Source of the DNA: Galerina marginata
Lineage: Eukaryota > Basidiomycota > Agaricomycetes > Agaricales > Galerinaceae
Direction of reading: 5' to 3'
DNA length: 64,000 nt
Assembly (NCBI GenBank): GCA_023014335.1
Contig: JAECYW010000010.1
Span: forward strand, 620,001-684,000
Part shown: in pieces, positions 43,290 to 54,265 of the stretch
Numbering within the stretch: the stretch's first letter is position 1
How the letters are laid out: every line of letters starts with the position of its first letter
Position numbers and translations under genes: made by a program
Notes under the pieces: model-generated
The model's database searches: none
Seen by the model: the letters and a program-made list of their open reading frames with translations, nothing else
Told to the model about the DNA's origin: nothing

Positions 43290-43560
43290 TGGGGGAGCAT
43301 AGACATATGCACAAAGCCCATTGGGAAAGGAGGCAAAAGTGAGAAATCGGATCCCTTGGTGTTCAACTAAAGTCCGTCAAGATCAGGCAAGAAGTATCAT
43401 CCCAATTTGAATGACAAATTGCGACCGCCCAGTATCTCTTATATTCATGATCTTACTGTGCATTCCCATCTTATACGGTTTAATGCCGTTGCTTGCAGGA
43501 AAACTGCAGCAACTATGGCGCTGGTTCCTTGCTCGTGAATTCAGACCATGAAGTCCGAAG
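43290..43560 (-). pseudogene. Partial, internally deleted copy of the 3' end of the WD40 gene
   Basis: Several blocks match the 3' end of the WD40 gene at 40.54-40.86 kb: GTGAGAAATCG, GTTCAACTAAAGT, GATCAGGCAA, ATTGCGACCGCCC (ACTGCGACCGCCC in the gene), TTCATGATCTTACTGT with CATTCCCATCTTATACG, and CTTGCTCGTGA. The order is changed relative to the gene and parts are missing, so the copy is rearranged and not functional. Confidence 0.7.
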
Positions 43561-43915
43561 GCGACCAATACGTAGCTTAAGCCACAAACGAAAGGATGTC
43601 GCGATCACAACCGGTGGTAAGACAGAGATCAGTACTTTGATGAAAAGCTCCTGGCTAAACGTTCGATATCATTACATTCAATATTTTGCAGTTCAACGAC
43701 AAGTGGAATAGAAGAAACGATGATGAAGTACAGTAGTATGATGACTGCGCGCAGGCTGAGACCAAAGAGGGAGGGAGGTAAACAGCGGATGGAAAGTTTA
43801 GACGTATAGATACAAATGTTCGGGCATTGTCAGCCCTTAAGCTTGTTCCGAAAGTCAGAGGCTGTTGAAGCCGTTCTGACGATGATAGAATGTTGACGAG
43901 GTGACGATGGGCAGT

Positions 43916-45433
43916 TTAGGCGACGGAGCGGTAGCGTGTCATTTGCGGCAAGTTGCCTGCGGGCCGTTGCGCGCTATAACTTTCATGTGAGTACGTTGTT
44001 ACTTCAGTAATGCAGCATTAAACTGACCTTCCTTCCGCCCATAACCTTTCCAGGACTCCTTTTAAAACAGATTGATCCATCGATTTAAGCCTATCTAGAT
44101 ACGATTCGTAGACAACTCTTGTTGCTTTCCAATCGTAATTTTTGATATGGACACCGGTCTTCCACTCATCCACAGACCCGTAAGCCTTCCGGCCATAATT
44201 AGAGGAGTGGGCTATTGTGAAAGACTAACAACTTACCAGGGTCATGACGAAGGCCATCATATGTGGCTGGCAGGCGAAATCGAACAAATCAGGAAAGACC
44301 CGCGCGGGCGAGTCTACAAAACTAAAATAAATTTCTTTGATGGAGTCCGCGAGGCATTGGTTGGTAATTTGTAAGTGATCTCCCTGTGTGCTATTTGAGT
44401 TCTATCACTTCACAAAAATTAAGTAGACTGACGGGGAGAGCGCGCTCCAACTCATCTGCGATATCTTGCAGGATCTCGAAAACTCGTTCGGTGCTCAATT
44501 TGTTATGCAAGCCCCATCGGACATACACAATTCTTCGTACAATTGACCGAGATTGCTGAAAAAAGTTTTTGACTGCTTCATAGCCCTATGGTATTAGATG
44601 AGGTGAGTGTTGTTACCCAAATATGCGAAGTTGGTGCTTACTGCCTCCTTAATTGCGGTCTTGTTTTGAAGGGAGTCGGCTGGTAAACCGTGGAGATTTC
44701 TTCCATACGTTATCGAGCTTTCAAGTCGTTCCTGCCATTCTGGATATTTTGCATCAGGCTCGTTTATACCCGGCCAATAATACAGGCCGACAGAGGAGAC
44801 GAGTGCCGTGAAGTGGCGGGCAATGGACAGCAGGGCAATGTCCTCGTCGGTAAGCGGCGGCGGCTTCGGGCGCGGCTTGCTGGCGGGTCGGCTTGAGTTC
44901 GCAGTCCGCGGTTGGCGGCGGGCGGTTGATCTGCCGCGTCCACCAGCCTCGCTTTGGGTCCCCCGGAGGCTTCTGACAGAACCACCTACAGAGCCAGAAG
45001 CCACAGAGCTTCCGTCATCGAAACCGCTGTAAACAGAACCGGAGCCTGGCGAAAAGGGCTGAGGGTGGCGTAACGACGTCGAGTATGGTGGTGATATAAG
45101 TTGTCCAAATTGCTGTCTCATATGCAAAGCGGCCGACGCCTGGGCTCGCATATCATCGTTGCCGGAGGGTTCTGGATAGATATGACTATATCCCGTTACT
45201 TCTCTTAAATGCATGGGCGTATTATCGACTCTGGGAAAGTGGATCAGCTTTTGGGGGGCGCAGAAGAGTTTACGGGCTCACTCTACGCCTTGGGTCTGCC
45301 AACTGTTTAGCGCATGATAATCCGTCTGACTGGGAGGCAAAGCTATCAGTTCGTGGAGCGCGCAGAGAAGGTTAAGAGCTTACCCATAATTATGGACACT
45401 GCCCTGCTGGGCTCCTTGACCGTATCCTTGCAT
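43916..45433 (-). CDS. DUF6532-like protein, function unknown
   Basis: Exons can be chained in frame from ATG 45433: MQGYGQGAQQGSVHNYG, QTDYHALNSWQTQGVE, VDNTPMHLREVTGYSHIYP and a long exon with a disordered Ser/Gly/Pro/Arg-rich linker. The folded part follows: DEDIALLSIARHFTALVSSV, GYEAVKNFFQQSRSIVRRIV, EIYFSFVDSPARVFPDLFDF, CQPHMMAFVMTL, GSVDEWKTGVHIKNYDW, and TRVVYESYLDRLKSMDQ. It ends RYRSVA then TAA at 43918-43916. The pattern of a C-terminal helical domain with F-S-x(2,3)-S-P-x-x-F matches my picture of DUF6532, a domain common in Agaricomycetes and of unknown function. Introns are GT..AG, about 50 nt; no indel needed. Confidence 0.62.
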
Positions 45434-46327
45434 CAGGAGATGGATTGACTCGAGCGTTCAAATTCGAGCGTTCAAAACCTCGACTTAGCTTTAGTACCTG
45501 CCTGTCAGCTTGAACCTGAAAGAATCATGTCCTGGCACGGCTAACAGAACCTAGAACACAGCCGTATTTTTCCAGGCATAGTTCAGATTTGGAATACAAG
45601 AACCTGCATAAACTTCCGTCAGCGGTTAACTGGGACAGGGAAGTTGTCATTACTTATCTGTGAAATCGGGCTGAAAGTCCAATAATCACAGACAAGGGTC
45701 AGTGGGCTGCGCACGGAACAATGCCAGAACCACGGCGAAGTGGGGCTCAACTAAACGACAGGAAATCTGGCCAAGATTATCAGTAAATCGCACACTCGAT
45801 TCCAGTGTCCAGTGTTGTAAACACGGAACAGCATCGTGCCAGTGAGTGCGACACAGTCGGAAATGTCAATGAGATCGTAGTTGAGGCATCATTACGGAGT
45901 ATCCTATAGCCTAGATATTAACGCGTGCTGGAACATGTAGACAGAGAATAAGTACAGGTTCAGCTTTAAACGTTAACAACTCTACTTACTATTCTAGGCT
46001 AATGATGTGCGCGGAGTTCGAAGTACCGACGGGACGCCCATAAAACGGCATAATTCATAGTGAAGCAAATTAGCTGAGCCGGCACGGGTGACAGTGATGC
46101 ACCATTATTCGCTGCTCAGAAGGTCGAAATCCAACCGAAAACTTGCCGTTTATTCTTTGACAGAAATTTAACGAAGACCCGGAACAACCGTGGGGACACG
46201 CTAAATCGACATAAAATCTGACCGAAATCTGAAGTAAATCTGAAGTAAAATGTCAATGTCAAACAGATATGAGCCTGGGAGTGCATAACTGACCAGCCGT
46301 GAGAGGTTCCATACCACTGGTCACAGT
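45434..46327. other. Intergenic region, nothing seen
   Basis: About 0.9 kb upstream of the DUF6532-like gene. Promoter content is assumed; no coding frame, repeat or structured element stands out. Confidence 0.4.
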
Positions 46328-46597
46328 GTGCCGAAGCTGATGAAAGAAACCTGACCAAGATCTGTAGAAAATCTGTATGAAAATATCTTGCAGCCGTCTT
46401 ATCGATAGGCCTCACCCCAAGAAATACATATTTGACGTCAGCTAATCGATAAGAAACGGCGTGCCGAGGCTGATGAAAAAACCTGACCAAGATCTGTAGA
46501 AAATCTGAACGAAAATGTTTTACAGCCGTCTTATCGCGATAGGTCTTACCCCCAAGAAATACATATTTGACGTCCGTCTAATCGATAAGAAATGGCT
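46328..46597. repeat. Two-copy tandem duplication, period 133 bp
   Basis: GTGCCGA(A/G)GCTGATGAAA begins at 46328 and again at 46461. Both copies continue with CCTGACCAAGATCTGTAGAA, CAGCCGTCTTATCG, CCAAGAAATACATATTTGAC and TAATCGATAAGAAA. Each copy holds a nested ATCGATA palindrome. The copies differ at about 10% of positions. Confidence 0.85.
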
Positions 46598-46676
46598 GTT
46601 CTAATGTCGCCGATGAACGCCTTCCTGGGATGGGCTGGATCATTTTAATTTAAAATTGTCTTGTACACTGGCGTGT

Positions 46677-46700
46677 TAGTACATACATACATACATACAG
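46677..46700. repeat. (ACAT)n microsatellite
   Basis: Six tandem ACAT units at 46677-46700 in the 3' flank of the coiled-coil gene. Confidence 0.85.
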
Positions 46701-46736
46701 ATCGTAGTTGGAACGTCCGAGGGTCGAAAAAATAAA

Positions 46737-47519
46737 CTACGAGTCCATGTCCACCGAGTTTCCCAAGCTCCCACTGGAACTTTCCCAGTCGGACGGCGAA
46801 GGACCTGGCCATTTTGACATGTTCGCCCCCGTTAGCCAATTGTCGGGAATGTATATGTCCCGGTGATATTCGGGTGACATGACTGTTGTTGGCATGCTGA
46901 GCGATACTCCGTTTATACGATGGGGCTTTTTGGGGTGGGGAATGGTGATATTGGCGTAGTGTAGGTGGTCGAGGAGGAGGGCAAGTTGTCGATTAGCGTC
47001 TGCAACATGCAGTCGCGCAACTTCGACTGAATCTTGTAGCTTGGAAAGTGTCAACTGGGCTTCTCTCAGTTTTGAAACAGCCAACTCCTCTTCTGCGACA
47101 AGGGTATCGCGAGCAGCTCTAGCGAGGTTCACTGCGGTTTCGGCTGTGTGTTGGCCTCCAGTTTCAGCCAGGTCCAGCATTTGCTGGGTTTCTTCGAATT
47201 GACGTGTGGCAACACCTTGCTCAAACAACGATACTAAGTTGTGAGCATGAGCCAGAGACAGGTTAATTCGGGTTCGATATTCCTCTGCCTCCCGGTGCAT
47301 GGCAGGGTTCAGAAGATGCTGAAAGACTTTAAACCTAGGACTGCGTAAAAGATAAACAACTCACTTCGTCGCGTATGCAGTATCGTGCCAGAGGTTCCTT
47401 TTACGAGTCCTATTTATAGGGCTCGTTCTTTTATCCTGAGGTCCTGTGGGCGGTAGTGCGGCTTTTGCAACGCTATACGAGCCGGCAAACCCCGTGAGCG
47501 CTTCTCTTAATGATGCCAT
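46737..47519 (-). CDS. Coiled-coil protein of unknown function, 250 residues
   Basis: Start MASLREALTGFAGSYSVAK (ATG 47519), exon 47519-47365, a 30-nt intron 47364-47335 (GTGAGT..CCTAG), exon 47334-46737 ending SVDMDS then TAG. The sum is exactly 753 nt. After the junction (KFKVFQHLLNPAMHREAEEY) the protein is a long amphipathic helix rich in Ala, Glu, Leu and Gln (residues about 65-175), followed by a disordered tail. No family recognised. The 30-nt intron is unusually short for this window, so the first junction is less certain; a start at the internal ATG at 47300 (MHREAEEYRTR) is the conservative alternative. Confidence 0.6.
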
Positions 47520-48229
47520 CAAAAATCCATCCTCAGAACCTTTTATTCGTTATTCCCGTTTTTTCTTTGCACATAATGTTATCCCTTGTACATAGTCTTA
47601 ATCCCCTTCTTCCTGCGAACACAACGATGTAAAAATCTTCCTCAATTTATGCTGCAATGCGATGGATGCGCCTTTGCGTATCTGGATGTGCTTATTCCCG
47701 TGATAAAAATAGATTTCACAACTTTGCTCTCCTTTTGCTCGTAATATCATCTTCATTTTGTCCGTCCCCTCACTTTTCTTTTTCTCAACACAATCTCCTT
47801 GTAATTTTGATTCTAATCTCCTAATTTTTTTCCTGACCACGTACATTATTTATTTGTTCTATGACGACTCTAGACCTGTTCATCTTCCTTTACCGATAAT
47901 GACTGGGTAGTCAAAGTTGCTGTCTGCGTCGCCGGGGGGGTTAGTTATGCATTGGTAAGTCCTCCTTGACCCTTCTCAACCCCTTCCTCAACGTTACCGC
48001 ATAGCTCACGCCCGCCTGCTTCGCGCCAATCTTTGAACCACGACCTACAACCCGCATCCACACCCACACCTCCCGCGGCTGCAGCTCCAGCTGACAATCG
48101 AACAAACGAATGAAGGGGTGGTATTAACAACAATCAGCGACAACTACAAAGATAGTAGGGACCCCGGGACAGCAGGTGGTGCTGCGAGCGAGAGCGAGAG
48201 CAGGAAGGCGTTTGGTTGACGGGGCGGGG
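47520..48229. other. Intergenic region, T-rich then GC-rich
   Basis: 0.7 kb. 47.58-47.88 kb is T/A-rich. 47.93-48.23 kb is GC-rich and begins to resemble the cassette array that follows. No supported gene. Confidence 0.4.
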
Positions 48230-50060
48230 TACTTACTTTGTTTCGCGGTGAGTCACTTGCACTTGCTTGACTTCTTGCTCGGGTTTTACCTAACCTCAGT
48301 GCAGCAAGGGTGTACACGTGCATGATGTATCTTGTGGGATGTAGGTGTGGGCGATTGCGAGTCGGACCGTCGAGAAGTGGGCATTGGTGGGGCATTGATA
48401 GCGCGTTGAAGTCCCGAGTTTGTGGGTGGCTGAAAACAAGGTGAGTAACTTTCAACAGTGGTATGAATAAAGACTTACCAGTTTACTTCGAAAGGCTACC
48501 CGTCTTATCATCTTGACGGCAGTGCCAGCGGAATGCACAAAAGTTGACGTCTCCGAGTCGGATTCGAGATCGGCGTGTGGAGGAATGTTGTCGATACAAG
48601 GTGAGCAGTCTTTGAGCTTCAAATCAGATATTGGGCTTACCTAGGGTAGCCCATAACCTTGGTGTCCCGTGTGGCGCCTTGAAGACCTTTCGTACCCTTC
48701 GTTGATATTTCACCAACGAACGCGAACAGATGGGGCTGCGGGGAGTCGAACTGGCTTTGTTGCGGGCGTGTCCAACTGCCGGGGGAAGGGAATTGTGGAG
48801 GGACGAATGGTGTGGAGTCATTCTACATGGTGCGGGAGATGCGCAGGCTCTACCCCTTGGTTTGCCCTCACGGCGTCGTCGATGGCATTTGCGCACCCTA
48901 CAAGTCAATATCGTGCTGATAGACGTGAACGGATGAGGCTGCGGGGGCGTGGCTGGCTTTTTTGCTGGTGCATCCAACTACCGCGGGCAGGGATTTGTGG
49001 TGTCGTTGAAGAGGCAGGCAGGCGTCTCTCTTTGCGGTGAGTCGCTTGCTTGACTTCTAGGTTTTTCGACTGATCTTTGTGCAGCATGGAAGCACGCCGC
49101 GGCCGGGAAGGTAGAGAGAGAGGGTGCCGATCGCGAATTGGGAGTCAAGGAGAGGCAGGCAGGCGAGCGAGGGCGGGAGGCTGAAAGTTAACGTTAAACG
49201 TCAAAGTCTCGAGCTTAAACGTAGGCTGGAAAAGAGGTGAGTAAAAATTCAACAAGGCATGATGAGTTACACGCCTTGTTCATTTGAAAAGCTGCCTAAC
49301 CAATCAGCCTGACGGAAGCCTCAGCGGAATGCACGATCATGGACATCTCGGATTCACGGCATGTAGAGGGAGAAGGGTCCTATATACATCACCCTTCAAG
49401 TCAATATCGCGCCGACAAATGCCGACAGATGAAACCGCCGCGGGAAGGAATTTGTGGAGGCACGAGGAATGTGAGGGCTTGGTACTCGCCGCGGAAGATG
49501 TGGAACACCAGCTTGCTGCTCGATTTGTGGTGAGTTTCTCTGATTCCGTTCCTGGCTTATCTGATTGACCCCTGCGGAGCGGAAGTATGCTGCGGCTTGA
49601 GAGGAGTAGGAGGCGGCGTTCGTGAATTGGGAGTCGAGGTGGTGGTGGGTGTGCGAGCGAGGGCGGAGGTTGAACATTGATGTTGGAACACTGAGGTCCC
49701 AAGCTCGAAACAAGGTGAGTCAAGATACGAAGAAGACATGAAATTTTACTTACCTGTTCCTCTCAAGAAGTTTGCAAATCGTCAGTTCGACTCGATGGCG
49801 GCTGCGGCTGCGGGACGTTGACCATCGGCAAATTGGATATAAAGTGGTGACGGGGATGAAGCTGCTATAACAAGGTAAGCCAGTTTTTGAGCTTCAGAAG
49901 AGAACATGGCTGACCTGAATGACTTGTAGCAGTCCCTAGACCTTGGTTTGCCAGCACGACAACACTCGTGCACCCTGCAAGTTAATATCCCACTGACAAA
50001 TGCGAAGTAGATGAAGCTGCAGCGGACAGGCAGGCTTTGTTGCGAATGTTGTCCGATCGC
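48230..50060. repeat. Array of about three diverged tandem cassettes with splice-site-like junctions
   Basis: The same ordered modules recur: (a) GCGGTGAGTC(A/G)CTTGC..TTGACTTC..TGCAGCA at 48240 and 49035, and a weaker copy at about 49530; (b) CGAATTGGGAGTC with GCGAGCGAGGGCGG at 49125 and 49620 and a decayed form near 48350; (c) ACAAGGTGAG at 48440, 48597 and 49712, AGAGGTGAG at 49231, and ACAAGGTAAG at 49870; (d) CAGCGGAATGCAC at 48524 and 49321; (e) AAGT(C/T)AATATC at 48900, 49397 and 49978, followed by GATGA(A/G)GCTGCGG-like sequence. Each module (c) looks like a 5' splice site. No frame longer than about 130 codons is open and none is shared between cassettes. Confidence 0.6.
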
Positions 50061-50611
50061 CGCGGCAAGGAGTCAGTCGAACTCGGAGGAGTTACGAAGG
50101 ATTTGGGGGCTTTTTACACGCTGTGAAGATGCGTTGGAGTGTCCTAGGTGTGTTTGGAAGTTGTTATCGGCTTAGATGGCAGGCTAACGCATGCGGGCAG
50201 GATTGTGCGTGGCGGTGAAATGGTCCGCCTCGCTTGCTAACCCAAGGGCCAGCATTGCGAAGTACAAACAACGATGGGGAGTGAAGGGGAGCGAGGCGTG
50301 CCAGCATAACCGGCGCGATCGTGGAGGTGGTTGATCTCGGTCCATCGCGGGGCAGGGAGGGATGGGAGAGCCGACATACAGGGGATCTGCAACGGCGCAG
50401 CAGGGGAGTGGGATTAGGAACTAGCATAGGAAGTGAGCAAAGGCTTTGGGACCAACAAAGGGCCAGCTAAGTACTCAAGTACTCACCTTGAAAGCAATGC
50501 ACAATTTTCGAGGAGAATGAAGGGTGCAAATGACCAAACCGAAGATGAAAGAGGGAGTGACAACATTGTCTGACTGTTTTTGATTTTGGTCCCGTGATGA
50601 CGTCATACATA
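50061..50611. other. Intergenic region between the cassette array and the pogo-like element
   Basis: 0.55 kb, no supported gene; weak similarity to cassette modules continues to about 50.1 kb. Confidence 0.4.
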
Positions 50612-50613
50612 TA

Positions 50614-50640
50614 CAGTCGACTCCCTCATAACTCATAGCT
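50614..50640. repeat. Left terminal inverted repeat of the pogo-like element
   Basis: Starts CAGTCGACTCCCTCATAACT and is the exact inverse of the right end at 53260-53283 for about 24 bp. Confidence 0.9.
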
Positions 50641-50920
50641 CTGATAACTCATACTCCCTTATACCTCATACTTTTTTGAGTCCACCAAGTTGGTTCGCAG
50701 AGAAATTCATACCATAACTCATACAACCGCAATAACTCATAAGCCATACCCATCTCGGCGCAAAACTCATAGGTTTGGTGTAGGATTACCGCCGACCCTG
50801 ACATACGTAGCTAAGCTAATAAATTGAGTGGGCGCGAATCGGAGTGATGCGCCACTAGTGCCCGCTCAGGACCTCAAAAAAAACCCAATTAATACGTTTT
50901 AATGTGAACCAACCTCCACC

Positions 50921-53080
50921 ATGGCTCCAAAACCTCTCGAAATTCTTAAGAATGGTCTCCAAAAATTTGCGAAAACAATCAAGACTCGGAAAGAAGAGTT
51001 AACCTTGAGGCTATCACGAAGGGAAAGTATTTCCTCAGCCGATGAGAGGTGGTTGGACCACGACGCAAACACTGTTGATGAGGAGCGCATTCTGCATGAC
51101 CTCGAAGCTGCTTCAGATTATGAAAGAGGTCTTTCAAGGCTTGATGATGGTGGAAAGGCAATTGTGAAGAGGTTACGAGAATGGGCAGGAGATTTAAAGA
51201 AGGTATCGGGAAGCAAACGGAAGCGTACGTGGTTTTACTGTCATGCTGTCAGTGAAAGCATAATTGACACCTCTGTCTGAAGGCTCTGACCACGAGAAGA
51301 ATCCAAAGGAGCCTATCAAAAAAAAGGGTCAGCCTGCGCCTACGCCTCCACCGGTTTTCACAAAAAAGGAGAATGCAACACTTGCACAACGAATTGAAAT
51401 TCTTGACTGGCACCATAAGAATGGCCAGAACCAAACTGCAACAGCAAAACATTTTGACCGCAAATATCCCAATCTCAAACTTAAGCAGCCACTTGTTTCA
51501 CTTTGGCTCAAACACGAAGCAGGATGGCGCGAACAGTGGGCTCAGGCGGACAAGAAATACGACCGGCATGCCAAGCGGGTTCGACAAACAGAACATCCCC
51601 ATGTTTCGGAGATGATGGATCTCTGGGTGTCAAAAGCAATGAATGACAACATTCTGCTTACCGGAGAAGTTCTTCGTCAGAAATGGACCGCGTTTGCTGC
51701 TTTGGTCGGAGTTCCCGAAGATGAACGGTTGAAGCTAAGTGATGGCTGGTTGACGCGTTTTAAAGACAGAATGGGACTGAAGGAAATGAAGAGACACGGG
51801 GAAGCTGCATCGTCAAGTGCTGAGACAGTGGAGAGGGAAAGGAAACGGATCCAAGAACTCATCGAGGAGTATGGATACGAGCTACGTGACATCTTCAACA
51901 TGGATGAAACTGGTCTTTTTTATGGGTACGCACCTTGCTTCTCCTGTTCCGCTTGCCACCAACACCAGCACATAGAATGGCACCCGACCGAGGCCTATCT
52001 GATCGTAAACAATCTGGAGTGAAAGGCAAAAAAGTCAGACTAACATACGCACTGACTTCAAATGCCGATGGCTCCGAGAAACTCCCAGCATTCGTCATTG
52101 GCAAGGCAGCGCGGCCACGAGCTTTTAACAGAAAAACGGGCGAGCAACTGGGATTTCGTTACCGAAACAATGCAAAAGCATGGATGACCGCTCACCTTTA
52201 TCAAGACTGGATTCTGGAGTGGGATCGAAAACTACATGGGGAAGGACGAAAGATCCTTCTGCTACAGGACAACTTCTCCGGCCATATCGTCCCCGACAAC
52301 CTTCAGAACATTCACGTCGAGAATTTTGAACCAAACCTGACAGCACATGTTCAGCCCAAAGATCAAGGGATAATACGTTGCTTCAAAGCTCACTATCGCG
52401 CCAGGTTTATCCAACGAGCCGTTGATCGATACGATGAAGGAACTTCCCCATCCCAGATCTATGAGATAAATCAGCTTCAGGCAATGCGTTTGGCGGACCT
52501 TGCATGGCGGGATGTCGACACCACAACCATCCGGAATTGCTGGCGAAAAGCAGGGATCTTACCTGACTCCAATTCCTCCTCATCTTGTGCAACCCAGCCC
52601 TCGATTCCTATCTCCTTGCTTCTCCAGGATCCATCATCGTTGTTGCAAATAAACCCAGCTGCTGAAGCAGAAAGGCATGTTGAGGCCGCACTGGATGATT
52701 TGGTAGCCACGGGCGCCCTTCAGAAAACGAATCGAATGGACATTGAAGCTCTGCTTAACCCAGAAGGCGAGTCCCACGTCTTGACAGAGACGTCTGACAA
52801 AGAGATCTATGAAGCCGTTATGGACGCAATCGACGCTCGTGAGAACTTGGAGGTCAACGGCGGAGATGATATCGATGATGGCATTCCCACTAACCCCCAC
52901 CCTACTCACCGTGATGCACTCAAGGCAGCATCTACTCTCCGTCAATATATCGAGGACATGAATGACCCCATTGCTCGCAAAATGGAAGCACTTTTAGCCT
53001 CCTTCAACATGAAGATTCGCATGGATGAAAACAAGACTATGAAAGATGCTGTATTAACTGACTATTTTCGTAGGTCATAG
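50921..53080 (+). CDS. Pogo/Tigger-type transposase (CENP-B-like HTH plus DDE_1 nuclease), uninterrupted
   Basis: Exons 50921-51224, 51283-51925, 51976-53080; exactly 2052 nt, 683 residues. The N-terminal region is basic and helical. LAQRIEILDWHHKNGQNQTA is a psq/HTH motif; WLTRFKDRMGLKEMKRHGEA is the CENP-B/Tigger second HTH. The catalytic acid residues follow: D in NMDETGL (about residue 308), D in LLLQDNFSGH (about 414) and D in VQPKDQGIIRCFK (about 445), a DD30D arrangement typical of pogo. Known role: cut-and-paste transposition into TA. The C-terminal ~170 residues are acidic. All frames and splice sites are intact, so the element may be autonomous and recently active; expression is not shown by sequence. 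Confidence 0.92.
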
Positions 53081-53257
53081 ATCTATCATACAAACTAACA
53101 TACATTTCGTCGGTAGGGCTCTTTAATTTACGAATACATAGTCTTTATTTTTTTTCCGATTTTTTCCGATTTTTTCGCATTTTTTAAGGTAAGATTTTGG
53201 TCCCCTTCTCATAACACATACTCTCTCATAACTCATACCTTGGGCTATCCACCGAGG

Positions 53258-53283
53258 GGTATGAGTTATGAGGGAGTCGACTG
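53258..53283. repeat. Right terminal inverted repeat of the pogo-like element
   Basis: Ends AGTTATGAGGGAGTCGACTG at 53283 and pairs with the left repeat. It is preceded by two more CATAACTCATA-type words. Confidence 0.9.
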
Positions 53284-53285
53284 TA

Positions 53286-54265
53286 TCTGATTCTTTGTCG
53301 GCTTGTCCACCCCCATCAGCCGTACCACTAGTCTCATCTAACGTGACAGAAACCACACGCGACCCCGCTCCGAGGGAAAATTATGGACTCGTAAATGCCA
53401 TGCTGCAAGGCAATGGCTTACAAGCCACGTATGTGCCCTGACACGAAAGTTGGCAAGATGGTACCATTGCTGTAGAAGTATTCGGGCGGCACTGAGCTGT
53501 AATGGAATTCTGCATTGACTGGCATGATGTCTACCGCCACCATAATGTGTTTGCGAAAAAACCAAAATTACGGGGATGGAGTAGTCTGGAAGGAGCACTT
53601 GAGTTCACGAAAGGTACTACAGCTCGGTGGAACTCATCTTAAAGGCTGGAATGTGAATTCATTCCCACGGACTTCAGGTATTGGGATCAACTTGGATCAA
53701 GATCAAGGACTTCGCACTTAAAATAATCCTAAACTGGGCCCTTTGGCAGTGTTTAGTCGGAGTGATGTGGAGATGGATTCTTCGAAAGTGCGGCTCTTTC
53801 TTTGTCCATTGCCTAAGCACATCTGAAAGATCAAGTGCACAGCCAAATATAGCCCAGACCTCAGGCATAGCCCAGATTAAACTAATTTGTAGTACATGCC
53901 CAAGTATAAGAAAGTATCGACCTTCGTGCACAGCCTCTGCCACCACGATCTTCTACGACCATCCAGCACATTCAATGTCCAACTCCAAACAGCCCTTCCT
54001 TCCTTCCGCCCAATTTTTTGTGTTTTTCAAGTTAAATACGTTACGGGAGTATTAGACTACTTCTCTCCTGCCCTCTTTGAGGGCTATTTTAGACACTATC
54101 TGGTTATTAATTGTCGTCTTTCTGAAGTCTCTCAAGTCTTCATAGTCTGCTAGTATATCCTTTGCTACTTACTACTTACTTTCTGGTGTGTTTTCGTCCG
54201 ACTTCGACAATTCCCGCCTTTCAACTAAGTACACGCGCAACTGAGGGCGGAGAAGCCACAACACT
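53286..54265. other. Intergenic region, no gene supported
   Basis: About 1 kb between the pogo-like element and the next gene. A pyrimidine-rich stretch lies at 53.95-54.2 kb. No frame with splice support. Confidence 0.45.

Larger units (their letters stand above)
50614..53283 (+). mobile_element. Complete pogo/Tigger-like DNA transposon with perfect terminal inverted repeats and TA target duplication
   Basis: CAGTCGACTCCCTCATAACT opens at 50614 and its reverse complement closes at 53283; the match is perfect over about 24 bp. Both ends are flanked by TA (50612-50613 and 53284-53285), the Tc1/mariner-pogo target duplication. The word CATAACTCATA is repeated just inside each end (for example 50660-50760 and 53210-53250), probably as subterminal transposase-binding repeats. 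Size 2670 bp; it carries one transposase gene. Confidence 0.93.
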
